This document shows, piece by piece, positions 12,171-23,962 of a DNA stretch of 64,000 nt. Within the stretch, counting starts at the first letter, position 1. Each line of letters starts with the position of its first letter. The position numbers were made by a program, and so were the translations under genes. The notes under the pieces are model-generated. The model searched no databases and was not told the DNA's origin. It saw nothing but the letters and a program-made list of their open reading frames with translations. The stretch comes from Membranipora membranacea (taxonomy: Eukaryota > Bryozoa > Gymnolaemata > Cheilostomatida > Membraniporidae): the NCBI GenBank assembly GCA_914767715.1, contig OU612070.1, positions 26,214,025-26,278,024 on the forward strand. The letters run 5' to 3'.

Positions 12171-12571
12171 GGTATCGCCTTGTCTTTGTGTACATGTCTG
12201 AGAATGAGTATTGTTCCAGTAAACGCCAGGGTTACTTATCTGTTCTTTTACGATATTCACATTCCTGATCCCATGTTGTGATGGCAGCTATCCCATAGCT
12301 CACAAAAGCTGCCACCCGGGGCTCCCTCTCTCACATTAATGCTAGGGAGGCGTTTTCTCGTTCAGCTCGGTCAGAGGTCAATAGTTTGCTATCTGCACAA
12401 TGAGCTGATGAGTTCTGTGCCGCCATTGTTTCTGCTTGTCTTTTAGATGATCTTTTATGAGCCAGTGGTCATTCACACCAGTGGGATTATTCTTACAATT
12501 TTATTTTTTACGCTTCCCACATCAAGTTGTGCTTGTACATCAGAACAACCGCCTTCTAAACTATACTATAC
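12171..12571. other. Gap left of the duplication
   Basis: Minus-strand words such as TTWDQECEYR (about 12255-12285) could belong to the same lectin relic, in another frame. Nothing firmer is visible. Confidence 0.3.
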
Positions 12572-13426
12572 TCTATTCTTTTTTTCTATCCATAGGGATG
12601 TGATCAAACTCCTTATTTTTGATCAAACTTTTTTTTCAACCATTTAACACAAGCACAGCTCTTATCTGATCTCAGCAACAACTGTTACAACGGCATGACA
12701 CTTTTATTTCATCCATTCTTTATTTTTCAGAATATCACGTGCTTGCTGTTTTTGTCTATCATGAACAGATAACCCTCAAATCATCGTCTCCACGTTATTA
12801 TTACGTTTTTTCTATAAAAGTTAACTATACACAACATGCTACCAGTAACCCAGCCGTAGCCCAGCCATAGAATGCCCGATTAGATTGCACACTGTGTGTT
12901 TTTATTGTCAAGTCTAAATTATTTCTTACTTTCCAGATGTAACAAATACTTTTACGGTTACATCAAATCAAGGTTCCTGAGGCTTCTCACATCATGTATT
13001 ATGTACAGTATATAGACTCAGGTCTGTCATGACCATACCTTGTTTCGAGGAGGTAACATCTTCAAGAGCATAATGGGAAGCAAGTAGGACGGAATTATCA
13101 ATAGAGTGAGTTTCCTTGCTGCAAGGTTCCTTGATGGTAACCCTCACCGTCATTCAGTATCCCACACCCCCCCCCCGTCATCAACTTTCTGCTGGGTTAT
13201 TTTAATGTCAGTTGGAGTTTACAATACTAGTCAGCCCATTGTAGGATAATATTCATAGAAAAACAATTATGGTTTAGTTATCTGCTTTCATTGTTTGTTC
13301 ATGTTCAAATCCTGCAGTGCAGTTCATATTTAAACTATCTGGTTTAAATTGATAGATAGAGAAAAATCATAGCTTCATATATATTATTATATTATAATAT
13401 TATTATATATTATGTTTTTATATTAG

Positions 13427-13934
13427 TTATTGTGCATCTGATTCTAAGGCCATATCATAACCAAGCAGCTCAAAGTCTTTGTAGTGCAACTGTTGGAACT
13501 CTTTCAGCAGCTTGTCACCTAGAGAGCTGTACCATTCGGCCATAGAAGTGTATTTCACTTTTCCTCCTGGCCACTTGTTACGCTGTACTATGGACATATT
13601 TTTCATTCCCAGCTGTTGTAAGGTCATCTCAGCATCTTCAGTCATGTACTCAGCATGGCCGTTTATATTGAAATCAGTTCCGCAAAAATTACAAAATAGC
13701 GTCTGTGGTCTCCAATGCACATCACTCGAGCCACCCGACCCAAAACCTGAGAGTTGTGTTAAGTTAGCTTTGGCTCTCTCCACGATACAGGAAACGAACT
13801 GATCAAAAGTCAAGGCTGGATCAGGCCCTCCGCGAAGCATCGATCTGTTGCAAGGATTGTGTGATCTGATATATCTTCCTCCTTCTCTTAATACTTTATC
13901 TTTATCAGCTGATACAAGACGCTCATATGGGTTT
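13427..13934 (-). CDS. Carbohydrate sulfotransferase, 3' terminal exon (copy A)
   Basis: On the minus strand the exon starts after a CCTAG acceptor at 13935 and runs open for 168 codons to a TAA at 13427-13429. It begins with NPYERLVSADKDK, the 3'-phosphate-binding motif of PAPS-dependent sulfotransferases (R-x-P-x-x-R-L-x-S-A). It continues with TFDQFVSCIVE, HWRPQTLFC, CNFCGTDF and GHAEYMTEDAE. These are the successive landmarks of the C-terminal half of the HNK-1/chondroitin sulfotransferase family (Sulfotransfer_2), Golgi enzymes that sulfate glycans. The 5'-phosphosulfate motif, transmembrane anchor and earlier exons are not visible upstream, so it is either the end of a gene with far-off exons or an orphan. 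Its twin in copy B has a nonsense mutation. Confidence 0.8.
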
Positions 13935-14570
13935 CTAGGTGATGAAAGAAAAAATTATATACATCATAGGCATGATATCCAGATTGTCAATTATTTCGTT
14001 CACAAGATAAGTCAACCATCATTGATCATTTATGTTTGTGATGGTGGATTACATTGTACGAGTCTGAGATAAGCTAGTTTGGGTCAGCCACACCAACTTT
14101 TTTTAGAAGTATTTTTATGTCTGCATTGTATGTCTCAGTGGTACCTAAAATCAATCATACATAGGATAAAGAATTTAATTTTTTTTTTTTAAACGTATTA
14201 AAAAGTATAAAGTATTAAAAGGTATAAAAAAAATGCATAATAAATACAAAGTATTCAAAAAAAATTTCCATTGATTGGACCATCTGTATGGTCATAGTAC
14301 ATACATCATTTGCATAATATTTGCAATCCAATTGTTTTCTTTTCATGTTACAAAATAGTTTTAAAAATGCTTCATTTTAAAAAAATTTAGAGACAGTGAC
14401 CAATGACTTAGATGAGATAAGTTTTTCTCTTCCTTCTTCGTTCCGCAACAACATGGTGAGAAGGTGACTCGTCGACATAAAGATATTATATAATTAGGAT
14501 TAATTATACATTCATTTGACTCCATACCAAAGAATTTATCTTAATAATGATATATAATAAGATTCCGTGT

Positions 14571-14950
14571 CAAAATGCCATGGTCAAAATGCCATTGGGA
14601 CAAAATGACAGTGACCTAATGCCACTGCCATGATGCCATGGCCATATTACCATTGGTGATAACACCACTGCACAGTATACCAATGCCAAAATACCAGTTG
14701 TACAAAACGCCAGTTGTGTCAAAATGCCAGTGGATATAATGCCGGATTGGACATAATACCATTTGGGACAACATACCATATCCCAAAATACCATTGCCAT
14801 AATGCCAATTTATGTTACCAAAGGAGATCAAGCCACACCTTATTTTCATTGTTAGTTATATTACAGCTGCGAATTGCTCGGTCAGAGCAGGAGGTGGTTC
14901 AGTTGGTTAGAGCCATCTCATTCACTGTTCAAGTCTCGAAGTTTCTACGT
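14571..14950. mobile_element. Minisatellite plus tRNA-like element (copy A)
   Basis: 14571-14806 is a chain of degenerate units of about 17-18 bases with the core AAAATGCCANTGG. It is followed by GGAGATCAAGCCAC and then, at about 14893-14945, by a tRNA-like stretch with an A-box-like GTTCAGTTGGTTAGAGC and a B-box-like GTTCAAGTCTC. The same units in the same order occur in copy B and, inverted, at 26395-26740, which shows this is a dispersed mobile unit, perhaps SINE-derived. Confidence 0.6.
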
Positions 14951-16356
14951 TGGAACTTTGATGATCTCTGGAGTTTGTTGGTGTCCACAAACTGGGAGCT
15001 AGTGACTTGTAACAAATATTTCCCAACTATTCTCTAGAATTATAATGACAATAACTAATGATTATTACCAACTTTTTTTCAAAAGCCAAGTCTTGACTCA
15101 TGTTGACATGTTGACATCGATAAGACCGCAATGATTGAACATAGAGCAGGTTAACTCTACATTTATTAGTTGTATTAAAAGTTACAGTCACAATTAACAA
15201 GGAAAAAATAAGTTTGTTCACCCAAAATGAATTTTCACAGCTAGGCCATGTCCATAGTATTCAGCAAAGTCTTTTAGGGGTTTGTGAGTCACAGGACGTT
15301 CACATTTTGAATACCATATAGTAAATTTAGTATATGATAGTGAGGATACAGATATGTGTTTACATCTCTTCCGACCATATACACAATCAACAAACTTTTT
15401 TTTTCTACTCAAAGGTATGGAAGCCAATTTACAGAGCCGTTTCGTCAAAATGTAGTGTTACTAGGCAAAATTTTTGTCTTTCTTAAATATATATCCATAG
15501 AAATTTATTACAGACCTATTTCAATTTTAAACTCGATATCAAAGATTTCAAAAAAACTTCTCTCTAGGCAAATGAGAGAGTATTCGGAGTGCAAAGAGTT
15601 ATTCACAAATTAGAGATTTGGCATTAGATGGAAGCGCAGTACAACTGACACAATCAATATTATAATGGAACAACTTTTCGACCATTTATATGATAGAGAA
15701 ATTGCCCAGGGTTTGTTTTTAGATCTTTCAATACAATTCGTATACAATAATTCACGGCATTATTATAAGTAAACAGAACTATTTCGGATTTTCTTCCCCC
15801 TCATATCGACTGTTGGAAATATATCTTTTAAATAGAAAACAGTTTGTCTTGGTAAATGAATTAAGCCAGGTTTATTGTCTGTCTGTGCTACTGTCAGGCT
15901 GGTAAGGTGGGCTTTTGGTTTTACGCCGTTAGTAAATACTAATTTTCTCAGGTTCCTAGCAGGGGTAATATCTCAAAATACATTGTAATAATACGCGTTA
16001 AATTCTATGGTCAATTAATACTATTCAACCGTAGTTACTCAAGATAGTTTAACTTAGGGAATTCCCTCCTCAATATTACAAAGGAACTTCACTGGGAAAC
16101 CCTATTGTAACTTCCTTATTATGCTGTGGTTAGGAAAGTTTACAAGAATGCGACAAATTATGTATGACCTGTCTATGTTTATGTCTACACACTATGTTAA
16201 TAAACCAGATTAATATCTCAATTAGTCTATTATGTCAATAATCAAGTGCTTTGTTTAACAAAAGGCAACCCAAAAATAGACTTCGTTCTACCGTTCACAG
16301 TTCTGAACAGAAAAGGCTACTTGATAGAACTAGGACTATCCTTACCCTGACTTGCG

Positions 16357-16382
16357 GGGGGGGGGGGGGGGGGGGGGGGGGA
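16357..16382. repeat. Poly-G tract
   Basis: An uninterrupted run of about 24 G residues inside the insertion. A second run lies at 17953-17966, and poly-C runs lie at 13167 and 22555. Their lengths are likely unreliable in any assembly. Confidence 0.9.
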
Positions 16383-16798
16383 AATGATACTTCAAAGAAT
16401 TAGCTTTACTATTACATAACATATAATTTGATAGTCTACTTATGATAACAAAATTAAATTTCCGCCTTATAAATAATCACTTTCAATTACATCAAAGGAT
16501 GACTTTGATTCAAGCTCTCCAATAGTTATGTTAACTTATTAAAGTATTTGACCCAAGCGAAGCAGTCTCACTAGCCAAAATAAACTGCTTTACGCCCCAC
16601 TTTAGGTATGCCAATAAATACCCTGAAGTGCCACCTGCCCGGCTAGAAAATATTAGCCTCTTGCGAATTCTGAATTTATTGAAAACAAAATCAGATGACA
16701 CTTTAACTTCATAAAATTTGAGATATAAATAAATCTTCAAGGTCTTAAAAATAATTGCCTTATGAAATAATACGGTACTTGCTATATTCTAGTGAAGT

Positions 16799-17158
16799 CT
16801 GTAATTCTTCTTTGTGAATGCTCCTGTCACTATGTCTTCAAACTCGTAATCTTGAACTCTGTAATTCCTCTTTGTGTACGTCTCTGTCACCGTGGCTTCA
16901 ACTCGTAATCCTGAACTCTGTAATTCCTCTTTGTGTACGTCTCTGTCACCGTGTCTTCAACTCGTAATCTTGAACTCTGTAATTACTCCTTGTGTACGTC
17001 TCTGTCACCGTGTCTTCAACTCGTAATCTTGAGCTCTGTAATTCCTCTTTGTGTACGTCTCTGTCGCCGTGTCTTCAACTCGTAATCTTGAACTCTGTAA
17101 TTCCTCCTTGTGTACGTCTCTGTCACCGTGTCTTCAACTCGTAATCTTGAACTCTGTA
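16799..17158. repeat. 59-bp tandem repeat in the insertion
   Basis: About six copies of a 59-base unit (GTAATTCCTCTTTG, GTACGTCTCTGTCAC, CTTCAACTCGTAATC), the first copy the most diverged. Confidence 0.92.
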
Positions 17159-17204
17159 TTTCACCTCAATAAACTCTTACCACCAATGTCTAATAGCAAC
17201 TCTT

Positions 17205-17440
17205 GGTAAACCCTTGCTACCAAAGTCTAAAATACTACTACTATGGCAAACCCTTGCTACCAAAGTCTAAAATGCTACTCCTCTGACAAACCCTTGCTGC
17301 CAAAGTCTAAAGTGCTACTACTCTGACAAACCCTTGCTGCCAAAGTCTAAAATGCTACTACCCTGACAAACCCTTGCTGCCAAAGTCTAAAATGATACTC
17401 TTCTGACAAACCCTTGCTGCCAAAGTCTAAAATGCTACTC
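17205..17440. repeat. 40-bp tandem repeat in the insertion
   Basis: Six copies of a 40-base unit (AAACCCTTGCTGCC, AAAGTCTAAAATGCTACT) starting at 17211, 17251, 17291 and so on. It is followed by CCTTATATAGGG near 17463, which could be a TATA box of an LTR promoter. Confidence 0.92.
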
Positions 17441-19499
17441 CAAACTTACTACGGTGGGCCCTGCCTTATATAGGGTGTTAGGATTGTTGAGTTGGCACGT
17501 TGCAATAATGTTGAGGTGACGCATAAAAAATTCCGTTTGCTGATAAGTGGAACATTTGCTAGGGTCGATATTTTGCAATGATGCTGACTGTTTGCTGACT
17601 ATACATGACTCATAAACCCAAGATTAATTATAAAACATATGATAAATATTGGTTAGCACATGGCATCGCTACGTATGTCATTTATTTGATAATAAATAAT
17701 TATTAAACATAAAAATGATCTTACTCCTATTCTGAAGTTTCCAGTATGTATAAGTTATGTTAATCATAGAATTAATAATAATTCTACAGCCATCAGTTTT
17801 TCTAATGCTGCTTTCCATGACCAGATAAATAGTCACAACTAAAAACCAATAATAAATAAATAATCATAGCACAAGTTTCTACTGCTAATTGTGGTAATGT
17901 AAATAACTAGACACAACGATTGCACATGAATAGTGTAGTGGCTAATAAAATGGGGGGGGGGGGGGGATAGCATTGATTAAAAGGTCACTGTTGCAATAAA
18001 CATTGTTGAACACTATTTTTGTTGAGGCAGTTGTGTCTCTAATAGTTGCTGCCTAAATTTACATATTACTAACTAATTATCTTCCTAATTATATTTTTGT
18101 TTCATAATAATTAAACTGAAGCTAAATCAAACATCCTTCTATTATCATTAGCAGCCAAGGATTAGTGCTTGATATAATGTATCAGTTATGCCTTAATGAT
18201 CGGCTCCTTTGTGCTACACTTTTGCATTGTACGGCAGATTATTTAAGAAAGTACAATAAGTTACATTTTGCTAGCTCAGCAGACCAAGGCTAAATAAATT
18301 AAACATCTCTGAGTAAGCCATGGAATAACACAAGCATGCTTTCAGCGCGTGCACAGTTTATAAACCCTTAATTTGCACGTGTGCCATCCATAATAATCAT
18401 AATTCAATTGATAAATACAGGGCCTATAAGGCTGCTGCTTACCTACACTAATAAATATCAGTACAATAACTGTGGTATTTGTCAGGAGTTACAAAAATGC
18501 TCCTGACACTACCCAGGGTTCGGTTCTCGGGCCGGTACTATTTTTAATATATAAATATTGACCTTTTAAATGTATCACCCAATCTAAATTAGATAACTTT
18601 TGCTGACGATACTAATATTTTTATTACCAATCCTGAAATTACGAAGAGAAACCTCTGATAAATGAATGGCGTATCACCAACTGTCTGGTGATAGATTATG
18701 AGAAAATCTTTTTGAAGCACCAAACAAAATTTTTACCCAGAAGATTAAAAGCTCATATTCAGGAACTCTTTTTTTTAAAAAAAAAGGAGCAACAAAATTT
18801 TTAGGTTGAAACTGCAATATAACTTTCCATGAACATTTTAGAAGCCTGAAAAAAAATTAAATTTAACCCTGATGATGATACGAGCACTCGGTCCAGCCTT
18901 TGAGCAAAATCTAATTGTTGTTATTATTTATAGCATTTACATCTGGATTTGATCTACAAATTAGAGTTCTGGGGCCACGCAAGTGAAAGCCAGCTACGGC
19001 TCTAAAAAAATGCTCTGCGTCTCATCAAGGGAATTAGACCAGGCTTTTTGAATATAGGATTTTGAAACGTTTATTGAAATCATGCTTCATTCAAAATATT
19101 TCAAACATGATATTAAACCATGAATACAACACTTGGTCTAACAAATTTAAATTTCTTAAAACCAATAACAAGCGAGGAGAGAGGTCCTTGTTAAGCAATG
19201 GCATGTATATAGCCTTGTTCAACAAGTACCTATTAAGAGTTTGGGCAGGGCCAGGATGCAATCTCATAGTCGGGCTGGTGGGGCATCGCTGGTCAAGTGT
19301 TGCATAGCAGGTACGGTGGGCGCGAAGTGGAAAACATATCAGAAAAGTTTATACTTGTTGCGATTAAAAAAACTAGGCATTGTATTATGTTGCCAAATGT
19401 GTCGGTATCATGATGAAAGCTATAAACAAGATGTAAAAAAGTATTCAATACAAAGATAATCATTATGACTGTTCTAGAAATGGTCTTGTCAACCAATAC

Positions 19500-19595
19500 A
19501 TAATATAATCAATAAGTAAATAATACAATCAATCGATCAATCAATCAATACATATTACAATAAATAAATAATACAACTATTCAATCCACCAATCT

Positions 19596-19686
<91 letters not shown>

Positions 19687-19930
19687 TATCTATCAATTTA
19701 TCAATCTATCTATCTAACTATCTATCAATCAATCAATACATAAGACAATCAATCTAGCAATCAATCAATACATAAGACAATCAATCTATATATCAATCAA
19801 TACATAATATAATAAATAGATAATACAATCTGTCAATCAATCAATTAACCAATACATAATGCAATATATCACTCAATTAATCATACAGCCAATCAGTGAA
19901 TTCGTAATACAAGCAATCAATCAATAAATA
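19500..19930. repeat. AATC tetranucleotide array (copy A)
   Basis: CAAT/AATC repeats, perfect for over 100 bases around 19600-19690 and degenerate on both sides, interspersed with ATACATAATACAATC words. The matching, longer array in copy B is at 27230-28150. Confidence 0.95.
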
Positions 19931-20118
19931 ATGTGAATTTAAGATGACAGGTAGATGTTTAGCTAAGAGTCTTTGTTGAGTGAGATCCTCCAAATTGGTT
20001 GGGTTTATATCATGATATCCAAAGTCTAGAAGGTTAGTTATGTCGATATTTGTTGTGAGAGCCTGTCTCTGTAACACACCCATGTACCGATCATCCATCC
20101 AGAAGGGCCTATTAAGCT

Positions 20119-21648
20119 TAATAGGCTACACATTCACATGACTTCCCATCATGGGTTACACGAATGTGTGCAGACGAGCTTTGCTTTCCTATATGTACTA
20201 TCATAAACAGCTGTTTTAAATGTGGTTATTTTCCTGATATTTGGAAGTGTGCAGGGATAGTACCAATCGAAAAAAAGAAGTCTGTTGATACTGAATCAGA
20301 TTTTAGACCTATTTCCTTGTTATGGCACCTGGGCAAAATTATTGAAAAAGCTGTAATGCATTTTTATGTTCAGTTTGTTTTACCAACCATTGATGGAAAC
20401 CAGTATGCGTATCAGAAAGGCCGAGGTACGGTAGATGCAATCATAGCTGCTATCGATAATTGGACCCAATTATTAGATGAACCAAAGTCAAAATATTTGA
20501 CAGTCGCTTTCCTTGACATGTCAAAGGCTTTTGACAAGATGGACAGAGGAAAACTGATAGATATGCTAACGAGGAAGGGTATCAACTATAATCTAGTGCA
20601 AATCATCAACAGCTTCCTCACACACCGATACCAATCAGTACGCATCGGCAACAATACCAGCCGAACATTACCAGTTATAAATGGAACACCCCAGGGAACA
20701 TTGCTAGGTCCTGTCTTCTGGCTATTATATGTGGACAGCCTTGAAGTTGAATGTGACATAATAAAATACGCAGATGACCTGACATTAACAGGCCTGCCCG
20801 CTAAAACACTAAACCAACAACTGGACCTCCAAACCTCTCTAGAAACAGTATCGACATGGTGCGATGAGTATAACATGGTGGCTAATGCAAAAAAGTCATG
20901 CATCTGACTAACAAACATGCTCGATACCAATTCCAACCACCAACTCTGAAGCTGAATGGAGAACAAATACCACCGACAACTAAGACTAGATTTCTAGGAA
21001 TCACTATCGATCAGCATCTGTCTTTCGAAGACCATGTAGACTCGATCCTGAAGAACGTCAGACCGCTAACCTATACCCTTCTTAACCTCAAACGCTCTGG
21101 CGTACCTCAGCGGTTACTCACGAGGTTCTACCTTACATGTATACGGCCTCGTATGACATATGGAAGCGTAGCCTGGTTCTGCATGATGACCGACCAACAG
21201 AAGAAACGAGTAATCCAGCTGGAAAAACTCTCACTGAAAATTATAGCCCCAGGCTGTGACGAGTATAGTGAAAGGATAGCCCTGCTAAACATCATACCAC
21301 TAGACGAATATATTGACTCTATGTGCCATCAACAAATCGACAAGATCAAGACACCTGGGCACTGCCTCCATCATTTACTACCTCAACCGAGTGCTCGCAG
21401 ACCTAGTAGACATACAACGCGCCTCAACACCAGCTCACGAACTGAATTGAGAGGCAACACTTTACTCATGTGTTACAGCAATGCCGGATGTGTAAATTAT
21501 AAAGTCTAAGGATTAATTTGTTTTCTGTTTTTTATTTTCATGCCCAGGTTGCCTTCCCTACTTATATTGTGATGAAACCTCTAAAGGTCGCCTCTAATTT
21601 TTAGAAGATGATCATTGGTTCAGTAATAAAGATTATATATAATATGAG
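20119..21648 (+). mobile_element. 5'-truncated non-LTR retrotransposon insertion
   Basis: Compared with copy B, 1530 extra bases sit between AAGCT and GCTGTAG in the GT31 sequence, with GCT possibly duplicated at both ends. The insert encodes a reverse transcriptase on the plus strand, lacks the endonuclease half, and ends with an AATAAA (about 21624) and an AT-rich tail. This is the usual product of incomplete target-primed reverse transcription. It is absent from copy B, so it arrived after the duplication. Confidence 0.88.
20164..21509 (+). pseudogene. Non-LTR reverse transcriptase ORF with one frame break
   Basis: 20164-20907 encodes the RT core: SDFRPISLL, YQKGRGTVDAI, FLDMSKAFDKMD, NGTPQGTLLGPVFWLLYVD and the catalytic YADD in IIKYADDLTL. 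20898-21509 in the -1 frame continues with the thumb and C-terminal region (KTRFLGITIDQHLSFEDHV, YGSVAWF). The two frames meet at an A-run, AAAAAAG, at 20889-20895. Both are otherwise open, so the copy is young. The endonuclease domain and any first ORF are missing. The clade could be CR1-, Jockey- or RTE-like; I cannot decide. It differs from the RT remnant at 15480-19488. Confidence 0.88.
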
Positions 21649-22821
21649 GCTGTAGTTCTCGAGGAACATCACCGGACATGGCGATGAAGAATCCAGCAAA
21701 GAACGGAGGGTACATTTCCTCACCGGGCAGCACTGAGTTATCGACAGCATTGAAGTGACCTTGGTGGTCCTTGTAGTGCCACACTCCAAAGTCAGATATC
21801 AGTCTATAGGCAATGGTGTTGTTTGGATATTTGAATATCCGATGGTTTGAGCTTGACTTCATTATAGACGTCAAGTTTGTAGAATAAGTTGGGGATGCAA
21901 TTATACATCATCGTCCATACAAAGTATTAGCGCCACATCTCTGCAGTAGTCCGAGATATAATTCTATTCTTTTTTTCTATCCATAGGGATGTGATCAAAC
22001 TCCTAATTTTTGATCAAACTTTTTTTTCAACCATTTAACACAAGCGCAGCTCTTATCTGATCTCAGCAGCAACTGTTACAACGGCATGACACTTTTATTT
22101 CATCCATTCTTTATTTTTCAGAATATGACATGCTTGCTGTTTTTGTCTATCATGAACAGATAACCCTCAAATCATCGTCTCCACGTTATTATTACGTTTT
22201 TTCTATAAAAGTTAACTATACACAACATGCTACCAGTAACCCAGCCGTAGCCCAGCCATAGAATGCTCGATTAGATTGCACACTGTGTGTTTATATTGTC
22301 AAGTCTAAATTATTTCTTACTTTCCAGATGTAACAAATACTTTTACGGTTACATCAAATCAAGGTTCCTGAGGCTTCTCACATCATGTATTATGTACAGT
22401 ATATAGACTCAGGTCTGTCATGACCATACCTTGTTTCGAGGAGGTAACATCTTCAAGAGCATAATGGGAAGCAAGTAGGACGGAATTATCAATAGAGTGA
22501 GATTCCTTGCTGCAAGGTTCCTTGCTGCGAACCCTCACCGTCATTCAGTATCCCCACCCCCCCCCCCCCCCCCGTCATCAACTTTCTGCTGGGTTATTTT
22601 AATGTCAGTTGGAGTTTACAATACTAGTCAGCCCATTGTAGGATAATATTCATAGAAAAACAATTATGGTTTAGTTATCTGCTTTCATTGTTTGTTCATG
22701 TTCAAATCCTGCAGTGCAGTTCATATTTAAACTATCTGGTTTAAATTGATAGATAGAGAAAAAACATAGCTTCATATATATTATTATATTATAATATTAT
22801 TATATATTATGTTTTTATTAG

Positions 22822-23329
22822 TTATTGTGCATCTGATTCTAAGGCCATATCATAACCAAGCAGCTCAAAGTCATTGTAGTGCAACTGTTAGAACTCTTTC
22901 AGCAGCTTGTCACCTAGAGAGCTGTACCATTCGGCCATAGAAGTGTATTTCACTTTTCCTCCTGGCCACTTGTTACGCTGTACTATGGACATATTTTTCA
23001 TTCCCAGCTGTTGTAAGGTCATCTCAGCATCTTCAGTCATGTACTCAGCATGGCCGATGATATTGAAATCAGTTCCGCAAAAATTACAAAATAGTGTCTG
23101 TGGTCTCCAATGCACATCACTCGAGCCACCCGACCCAAAACCTGAGAGTTGTGTTAAGTTAGCTTTGGCTCTCTCCACGATACAGGAAACGAACTGATCA
23201 AAAGTCAAGGCTGGATCAGGCCCTCCGCGAAGCATCGATCTGTTGCAAGGATTGTGTGATCTGATATATCTTCCTCCTTCTCTTAATACTTTATCTTTAT
23301 CAGCTGATACAAGACGCTCATATGGGTTT
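22822..23329 (-). pseudogene. Carbohydrate sulfotransferase terminal exon (copy B), nonsense mutation
   Basis: Twin of 13427-13934, with the same CCTAG acceptor (exon from 23329) and the same 3'-phosphate-binding and HW-PQ motifs. A TAA at 22888-22890 replaces the CAA glutamine codon of copy A and removes the last 22 residues. The old stop is at 22822-22824. A change of Asn to Ile at the residue before GHAEYM separates the two proteins. The lost tail is outside the recognised motifs, so function is not excluded, but no upstream exons are visible. Confidence 0.78.
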
Positions 23330-23962
23330 CTAGGTGATGAAAGAAAAAATTATATACATCATAGGCATGATATCCAGATTGTCAATTATTTCGTTCACAA
23401 GATAAGTCAACCATCATTGATCATTTATGTTTGAGATGGTGGATTACATTGTACGAGTCTGAGATAAGCTAGTTTGGGTCAGCCACACCAACTTTTTTTA
23501 GAAGTATTTTTATGTCTGCATTGTATGTCTCAGTGGTACCTAAAATCAATCATACATAGGATAAAGAATTTAATTTTTTTTTTTAAAAGTATTAAAAAGT
23601 ATAAAGTATTGAAAGGTATAAAAAAATGCATAATAAATACAAAGTAAAGAGAAAATTTCCATTGATTTGACCATCTGTATGGTCATAGTACATATATCAT
23701 TTGCATAATATTTGCAATCCAATTGTTTTCTTTTCATGTTACAAAATAGTTTTAAAAATGCTTCATTTTAAAAAAAATTAGAGACAGTGACCAATGACTT
23801 AGATGAGATAAGTTTTTCTCTTCCTTCTTCGTTCCGCAACAACATGATGAGAAGGTGACTATGTCGACATAAAGATATTATTTAATTAGGATTAATTATA
23901 CATTCATTTGATTCCATACCAAAGAATTTATCTTAATAATGATATATAATAAGATTCCGTGT

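Larger units (their letters stand above)
15892..18508. mobile_element. 2617-bp insertion flanked by CTAC duplications
   Basis: Copy B reads straight through GTGCTACCCAGGG. Copy A has CTAC (15888-15891), then 2617 bases, then CTAC again (18509-18512). The inserted piece begins TGTCAGG and ends CCTGACA, a 7-bp inverted terminal repeat. Near its right end TGTCAGGAGT...GCTCCTGACA forms a small hairpin. It encodes no convincing protein. TG...CA ends and a 4-bp target duplication fit a solo LTR or non-autonomous LTR element; a DNA transposon that makes 4-bp duplications is the alternative. Confidence 0.9.
15480..19488 (+). pseudogene. Non-LTR retrotransposon RT remnant (copy A), interrupted
   Basis: Plus-strand pieces follow the order of a non-LTR reverse transcriptase: YYRPISILNSISK at about 15505, a TAG, FDHLYDREIAQGLFLDLS to 15745, then, after the 2617-bp insertion, TQGSVLGPVLFLIY at 18512, a FADD-type box in the sequence ADDTNIFITNP at about 18605, and FWGHASESQLRL near 18970. 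Stops and frameshifts are frequent, so it is dead. At 19488 the match to copy B stops, because copy A lost the next 1284 bases, including the end of the RT. Confidence 0.8.
12572..21962. repeat. Tandem segmental duplication, copy A
   Basis: From TCTATTCTTTTTTTC at 12572 the sequence matches copy B (from 21963) almost base for base, with scattered substitutions and a few large indels. Contents in order: sulfotransferase exon, minisatellite/tRNA-like element, non-LTR RT remnant split by a 2617-bp insertion, AATC array, GT31 fragment split by a non-LTR insertion. The left flank is unique. The right end abuts copy B inside the GT31 sequence, just after GATATAATT. Confidence 0.95.
19925..21962 (-). 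pseudogene. GT31 glycosyltransferase fragment (copy A), split by an insertion
   Basis: Minus-strand coding in two parts. The upstream part (21962-21649) carries MDDDV, the metal-binding DxD-type motif, immediately followed by a TAA in this copy, then KYPNNTIAYRLISDFG and YPPFFAGFFIAMSGDV. The downstream part (20118-19925) carries FWMDDRYMGVLQRQ, matching the E/D-D-V/R-Y-x-G acidic motif near the C-terminus of beta-1,3-galactosyl/N-acetylglucosaminyltransferases. The family transfers UDP-sugars in the Golgi. Between the two parts sits a 1.5-kb non-LTR insertion. One reading-frame change after the DDD motif is shared with copy B. Clearly a pseudogene. Confidence 0.8.

Noticed and set aside
15218-15448. 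Minus-strand open frame reading FTIWYSKCERPVTHKPLKDF
   Set aside because: The copy B equivalent has a stop from a small insertion, no splice sites or family signature are visible, and it lies just before the plus-strand RT remnant.
20889-20895. Programmed -1 ribosomal frameshift as the explanation of the RT frame change
   Set aside because: It sits inside the RT domain of a non-LTR element, where a one-base loss in an A-run is far more likely. Kept only as a low-interest finding.
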